From contig OY821772.1 in assembly GCA_963682175.1 (NCBI GenBank), forward strand, positions 52,040,925-52,104,924: a DNA stretch of 64,000 nt. Direction: 5' to 3'. The first letter of the stretch is position 1. Every line of letters starts with the position of its first letter. Positions 58,581 to 64,000 of the stretch are shown in pieces. This DNA is from Triglochin maritima. Its lineage: Eukaryota; Streptophyta; Magnoliopsida; Alismatales; Juncaginaceae. The translations under genes were made by a program, and so were the position numbers. The notes under the pieces were generated by a model. That model saw only the letters and a list, made by a program, of their open reading frames with translations, did no database searches and was not told where the DNA came from.

Positions 58581-59786
58581 TGATGAAGATTTAAATTTAT
58601 ACCGCAAGTGCACGGCGTCAATGAAGACGTGGCAAATACGGGTCGAACACAAGGAGGGAGAGATTTTGTTATTAGTGTGATTTTCGATTAAGGGGAAGAA
58701 GGAGAGAAGAAATAATTGGGTTTTGAGATTTTTGGGTTTTAATTAGCTAAAGCAAGAACAAGAACAATTAAAACTAAAACAAGAACAAAGAGGTGAATTC
58801 CGTCGGGTGGAGTTTAGATTAGAGAATTCAGAAACTTATAATAAATCATATTAGTTATGAAGCATTACATGATAAATGATTTAACATAAACTCAAGTAAT
58901 AAAAATATACTAATACGAACTTAAAATAATAACATTTATTCGTCTTCTCTTCACCCTAAATCCGTCACCTCCACCCTTTGGAAAGAGTTAGAAACTCATG
59001 GAGGGAGGAAGAAGGGGTCCTTGAGACATTACAAAAGAAAACTAATAGTAAGAAATAAAAGACAGAATTTTATTAATGAAAAGAAGAATACAAAACTAAG
59101 ATTAAGAATAAAAATTACAACCAAAGACTAAGGACCCTTCTAACATCGTTCTCGGGTCTATTTATAGTTGCTACAAGGGATCTAGGTATAATATTGGAAA
59201 GTACACGTGTCCAGACACGACTGGACGAAATTGGGAGACGCGGATCGATGCTTGGGCGGCGGAAACGCCGCACATTGTGTGTGTGGTGTGGCGGAAACGC
59301 CGCACAATCTGGCCTGATTTTGGTTGAATGTTTATGGTATGATTTGATCCTTCTTTGCGCGTCTGGATTGATTCTTTCCATTCTTTTGAGCTCCGGATTA
59401 ATTCCTTCATATATTTGGAGATACACATTGATTTTTCTATATATTTTCTCCAAGATAATAAAAGCTACTCGTGATTTGCAATTAGGTCCTTGACTTTTTT
59501 ACAATTAAGTCTCCGACTTCTTTTGTGCTTAAGTCCTTGTTGTTTTTGCAATTAGGACTTGAATGCTTTTATGCTTGGATACATTTCCATTCGTTACCCG
59601 ATAATCTTGAACTTGGTCTTTATGATAGAAATGAGTCTTTTGCACGCGTTTATGCTCGGGATGTGGGTAAATTGCATTCAGGTCCCTGTATTCTGTAAAT
59701 AAGACTAAACACATACCTTAGTAGCATTTATTGATGTAAAAGTAATCTAAATGAAAGACATATGATGCAATGTATGCAATGCATCA
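58581..59786 (-). repeat. LTR of Athila-like Gypsy family (1206 bp)
   Basis: Inverted ends TGATG and CATCA. Contains GCAAGTGCACGG near the inner end and two GGCGGAAACGCC hairpins (59258-59271, 59290-59303). A related fragment lies at 22110-22616. Confidence 0.88.
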
Positions 59787-59800
59787 AATACCCCCACACC

Positions 59801-60859
59801 TAGATTTTGCTAGTCCCTAGCAAAACAGAATATAAGAAAAATGAAAACAGGGAAATACTAACTCACTTTCGTAGGAATCACGGTTGCACTTAGCATGTGC
59901 AACAAGCCGTTAAACCTCCTTGTTGCCAAGGGGGAGGAGTGTTGTCTCCTGAGGGTTTTCAGCGGATATACCCACAAAATCCTGAATCAACATTTCATTG
60001 ATAGTTCTCAATATCCCTACCTCAACCTTATACATATCACTGAGAATTCTTGCATGCTCATTATATAAATCTAACTTATTAAAAATATGACTTGGTCTTT
60101 GTTCCTCCAACATTCACACCATTAACCCTTCTACGCATGTTATTACTTAAATTATTTTGCACGTCTCCTCTTGTGGTGAAGTATCATTCGGATCAACCAT
60201 GGCATGGATCATTCTTTTAGCTTTGGGCCTTGAATATTATTTTTTTTTCTTCCGTGATTCAACACATTTGCTTTTTGTCACTTTTACCATTTTTGCATTC
60301 GTGTAGCGAGTTTGGTCGATAATCCCGAGCTGGTAGATTCAAGTTACCGGGTTTCAAGATACCCCTACGGATCAGTGACTCAAAGGCTTGGGCTTTTGTA
60401 GTCATTTTGCAAAATGTGTTTCCTCACTTTATTCTTTTATTTTCCTCAAGGCTTAATTGCTATTAGAAGTCCACACTTCCCGGTATATTTTCCTCAACCT
60501 CTGCTTTTTATCAACCACTTCAAAGATTTGATTCATCCAATTTCAGTGCATACATGTCTTAAAGGGCAATGAGTTATTTTTTTGGAACTTAGATTTATGT
60601 CATAATTTCTACAAGCAGAATTATATAATAAGGAACAAAAACTCAATGCAATTTGAACACGGGTTTTGACAGTTCAATCTTAAGCTATGTCATGAAACAT
60701 TGATTTTTTTTTTAGAAATAAAAGACAGATCTATAGCTAAATATATACATAAACACCCCCTACACCTAAATCATGCATTGTCCTCAATGTATGCAAATAT
60801 AAAGCAAATGCACTTATTACCTTGGTGGACTGCGGTGGAAGGATGGGATTTGCTCAAAG
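59801..60859 (-). other. 3' internal region of the right Gypsy copy, pol missing
   Basis: Between the protease end and the polypurine tract there is only about 1 kb, with one 67-codon frame (60113-59910) of unknown nature and the Athila-typical TTGCTAGGGACTAGCAAAA near the LTR. RT, RNase H and integrase (normally several kb) are deleted. Confidence 0.7.
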
Positions 60860-63430
60860 TCAACCATAGTCAGAACTGGATTGAATGACACCATATTGGT
60901 GCATGTATCCAGTTGAATTGTTCCCCATGTTGCAATGAGAGTCCTGATTCACAGGTTCCACACCCCTCACATAAGTTGGTTCTCTTATTTGCTCGAGTGA
61001 CGGTGGGTGTGTAGATGAATTCCTCTCCTTTTTCTTACTTCCTTTTTGATTTTGTGATGATTCAGAAATATTATAGATTCGTGATTTCATCACAACGTCA
61101 CTTTGATTGCATGTTATTTCTGGCTCACTATCAATATGAAAGATATTAAATTCAGCTTTTAAGTTCTCAAAAGATAATTGCATGAGCTCATTACGACAGT
61201 TTATCAATGCTTCCGAAGTGGCTAAAAAGGCTCTGCCTAGAATTACAGGGATTTGTCGGTTAGGATTTACAACATGTGCGGTATCTAGTACGACAAAATC
61301 CACTGGGTAAATGAAGTCACCAACCTTGATCAAAACATCCTCTACTATACCTCTTGGTTTCTTAATAGAACAATCAGCAAATTGAAGGGTTGTCTTAGAG
61401 GGTTTTAGTGGACCAAGGTTCATTTGCTCATAGACAGAGTAAGGGAGTAGGTTAACACTAGCACCAAGGTCTAGAAGGGCTTTGTTGATAAAAGTATATC
61501 CTATTGCACATGAAATTGTGGGACATCCAGGATCCTTATATTTTATAGGAGATGTGTTGGACAAAATAGAACTTATGTTTGCAGTTAAGAATGTCTTCTT
61601 TGGTACGTTTGTTTTTCTCTTTTTAATGCACAAATCTTTTAAGAATTTAGCATAAGCAGGTATTTGTTGAATCATGTCTAAGAGTGGAATGTTCACCTTA
61701 ACTTGCTTAAATACTTCCAAGATTTTCTCTATTTGTGCACTTGAGTTCTTTTTGAGTCTATTGGGAAATGGGGCTTTAGGGACATAGACTCGCTCAGGTT
61801 CAAGTTGAGCTACGGGTTCAGATTGAGTAGGTGGGGTGGGCGTTTCAGATTGGACGTCGGGTTCAATGGTGAGGTCATATGTGGCAGTTTGATGGCTAGA
61901 TTGATTAGACGTTCTAGGATTGACCACATTATTATCAATCTGTCTTCCGGACCGTAATGATAATACAGCATTTATTTGTTGGAACGGTCCTTCTTCATTA
62001 ACCATTTGAACCGGTCTAGGGTTGTTATTTCCTGAATTTGCTTGATAGGATTGATATGAATTATTAGATCTAGGGTTCACCTCAGGTTGACTTGGAAACC
62101 AACCATTTTCTCTTTCACCTACTATTTGTGCTAGTTGGCTGACTTGTGTCTCTAGCCTTTGGAATGTCTGGTTGGTTGTTTGTATAAAAGTTTTCATCAA
62201 ATTTTCCAAGATTGTCAACCTAACCTCATGATCGTTATTGTTACTAAACCCAGGTGATGTATTATTTTGGTTATACGGGTTTGGTTGTTGTCTAGGAGGT
62301 TGACCTTGTTGGCTAGATGAGAAATTGGAATTATTACGCCAACCCGAGTTATAGGTTGATGCGTATGGGTCATTTCTAGCATGGTTATACATGGCATTAA
62401 CTTGGTCCCATTCCGCACAATCCTCCATTACATGACCAGTCTGACCACATCTAGAGCAAGGGATAGACGAGGCTTGATTCACTCGGTGTTGGGTTTGTAG
62501 CTCTAAACTTTCCATTCTGCGCATAAGGGTAGCTAATTTTGCTTCAGCCGCTATGTTGGCATCTATAGCTAAGACACCTGGTTTGGGTTGACTTGCTATT
62601 CTAGATCCAATACTCGGGTTAAGCGGTGTTCTAGCATTGTCCCATTGCATACTGTTTTCAGCTAATTCCTCAAGGAAAGTCCAGGCATCATTTTCGTTTT
62701 TCGACATAAAGTTCTCTTGGCTTACGGATTCTACCATAACCCTAGATGTAGGTGTCAATCCCTCATAAATAATTTGACATAATTGTCATCTCGGAATTCC
62801 ATGATGAGGGCATTGGGTCAGAACACTTTTGAATCTTTCTAGATAGGAATAGAACGGCTCACTCTCAGACTGAACGAATGCAACAATTTCATTCCTAATC
62901 CTCATAGTCTTATGGTTGGGAAAATATTTTTTCAGGAATACCTGAACAAACTCAGCCCAACTCCTAATAGATCTTTCGGCTAGACTATATAGTCATTTAT
63001 TAGCGTCGTCCTTCAGTGCCAGAGGCACAAATTTCAGACGCACTGCCTCCTCAGGGATATGCTGGTATTGCATAAGAGAGCATATTTCCTCAAATTCTCT
63101 AAGGAAGAGATATGGGTCTTCCCTAGAGGTGAACTTAGGCAACATACTCATGTATTGTGCCTTGAGTTCGAAGTCGCGACCCGGTATGGTTGGCATAACG
63201 ATGCACGATGGCTGAGCAGCCATCGCTGGATAGCATCGATCCCTCAGAGTTATGGGTTGCACAACAGGTGGGTCCACTACGTTCTCACCCATTGGATCTG
63301 GGTGAGGTGGTGCAACAAGTGGATTGGGGCTAAGTTCCAGACTGGAATCTAGATGAACTCGTGAGAGTCGATTACTCAAGTCCCGAATCCAAATCTGAGT
63401 GCACCGGGTTGAATCAATTTTTGAATTCAA
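60860..63430 (-). pseudogene. Gypsy (Athila-like) gag-protease, two in-frame stops
   Basis: One continuous frame of 857 codons from the ATG at 63430, broken only by two TGA codons: one at about 62993 (after ALKDDANK, where Trp is expected before LYSLAERSI) and one near 62785 (after HHGIPR, before QLCQIIYEGL). The retrotransposon gag domain is in the N-terminal third. A CCHC zinc knuckle CSRCGQTGHVMEDC follows, then Gln/Asn-rich linker and a protease domain with the Athila/Tat-type active site LDLGASVNLLPYSVYEQM and downstream VILGRAFLAT. The frame ends in a Ser-rich tail. In this clade gag assembles the particle and protease cleaves the polyprotein. It is defective through the stops and the missing pol. 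Confidence 0.87.
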
Positions 63431-64000
63431 ATTCGAAATTTAAATTCCAAATTTCATTTCAAGAATTAATTACAAATATTATTTTTTTAATTTTCGTTTT
63501 TTTATGTTTTTTCTTTCAAAAGGGAAACAAACAATAGAATGGGGAAAGATGAGAAAGGAATCCTAATATAGAGAATTTAGGTGAGAAGAGAAAGAAGACT
63601 CAGATGAGAAGGGAAACCTAACTCTAAAGATAGAAAGGGGGTTAGTCAGAAAATTCCTAAGAAAGCACGGTTCAAACAATCCTAGACCTAGTGTCGCTTA
63701 GATCTAGACGACTCCTAACTGGTTGAGTCGAATCGATTCGCTTGATTCACCTCCCTCACTAATCAAACCAACTTGGCCAGGCCGTGTATAGCTAGTGGGG
63801 GCGCTTCTGACAGAGTCGGTGCCAATTAGACAACCACTTCGCTTGGAAGACTTACGTCAACACAAAAACACATTCTAGACACCAAATTAAATTCAATCGG
63901 CTTCAGGTCATAGCAAGTCAAACCAATTCTTCTCCTTAAATGAGTCTGAGTCCTTAGGTGTCAATGTCTAATTGATTTTAATTTAAGGCTTAGGTGACAC

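Larger units (their letters stand above)
57011..64000 (-). mobile_element. Athila-like Gypsy DNA: gag-protease, LTR, leader, truncated gag
   Basis: On the minus strand from the window end: leader (64000-63431), gag-protease (63430-60860), non-coding 3' internal region, polypurine tract (59787-59800), LTR (58581-59786), PBS (58557-58574), a second leader (58556-57269) and a second, truncated gag (57268-57011). One LTR thus serves as the 3' end of the right element and the 5' end of the left one. RT, RNase H and integrase are absent from both. Confidence 0.85.

Overview
This is nuclear DNA of a flowering plant. The evidence is spliced phytocyanin genes, an oligopeptide-transporter (OPT) and a PPR gene remnant, and dense Copia and Gypsy LTR retrotransposons, hAT-type MITEs and TRIMs. 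I cannot name the species. Coding exons of the phytocyanin genes are GC-rich inside AT-rich introns and flanks. Three genes look intact; most of the rest is nested mobile DNA.

Region 1 (1-11.2 kb) is the gene-bearing part: a complete copper-binding phytocyanin (3438-4764, +), a paralogous early-nodulin-like phytocyanin that has lost three of four copper ligands (7703-8842, +), and a proline-rich arabinogalactan-type protein (9655-10989, -). All three products have a signal peptide and a hydrophobic C-terminus, so all are predicted cell-surface GPI-anchored glycoproteins. Three small DNA-transposon relics lie between them (75-627, 5200-5503, 5504-6047).

Region 2 (11.6-33.8 kb) is an OPT gene in ruins. 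Its last exon (11593-12538, -) carries a 323-bp hAT insertion with an 8-bp target-site duplication (TSD). Its first exon (33195-33659, -) lies 20 kb away in the same orientation. Between them are a Copia pol remnant, an LTR fragment of family A, two copies of a gag-only Copia family (family B; copy 2 is complete with TSD GACTG), a Gypsy LTR fragment, a solo Gypsy LTR split by copy 2, and MITE-like inverted repeats.

Region 3 (34.3-44.6 kb) is a TRIM followed by one Copia element (family D, 35509-44618, TSD AATAA, minus strand). Family D carries a TRIM/family-B LTR composite, a hAT MITE, and a solo Gypsy LTR bounded by a local duplication.

Region 4 (45.5-49.1 kb) holds LTR relics and an E-class PPR pseudogene with a recognisable intron.

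Region 5 (49.2-64 kb) is a Copia element (family E, minus) interrupted by a complete non-coding LTR element (family A, 50841-56829, TSD CCATT), then Athila-like Gypsy DNA (minus) in the order gag-protease, LTR, leader, truncated gag, running off the window end.

The most striking unifying signal is an array of spaced 10-bp palindromes of the form CGGT-NN-ACCG (mostly CGGTCGACCG). The arrays sit about 80-170 bp upstream of a TATA box in the U3 of at least three different Copia LTR families. In one LTR the central dinucleotide changes (CG, TA, AT) while the site stays palindromic, which suggests a conserved dimeric protein-binding site.
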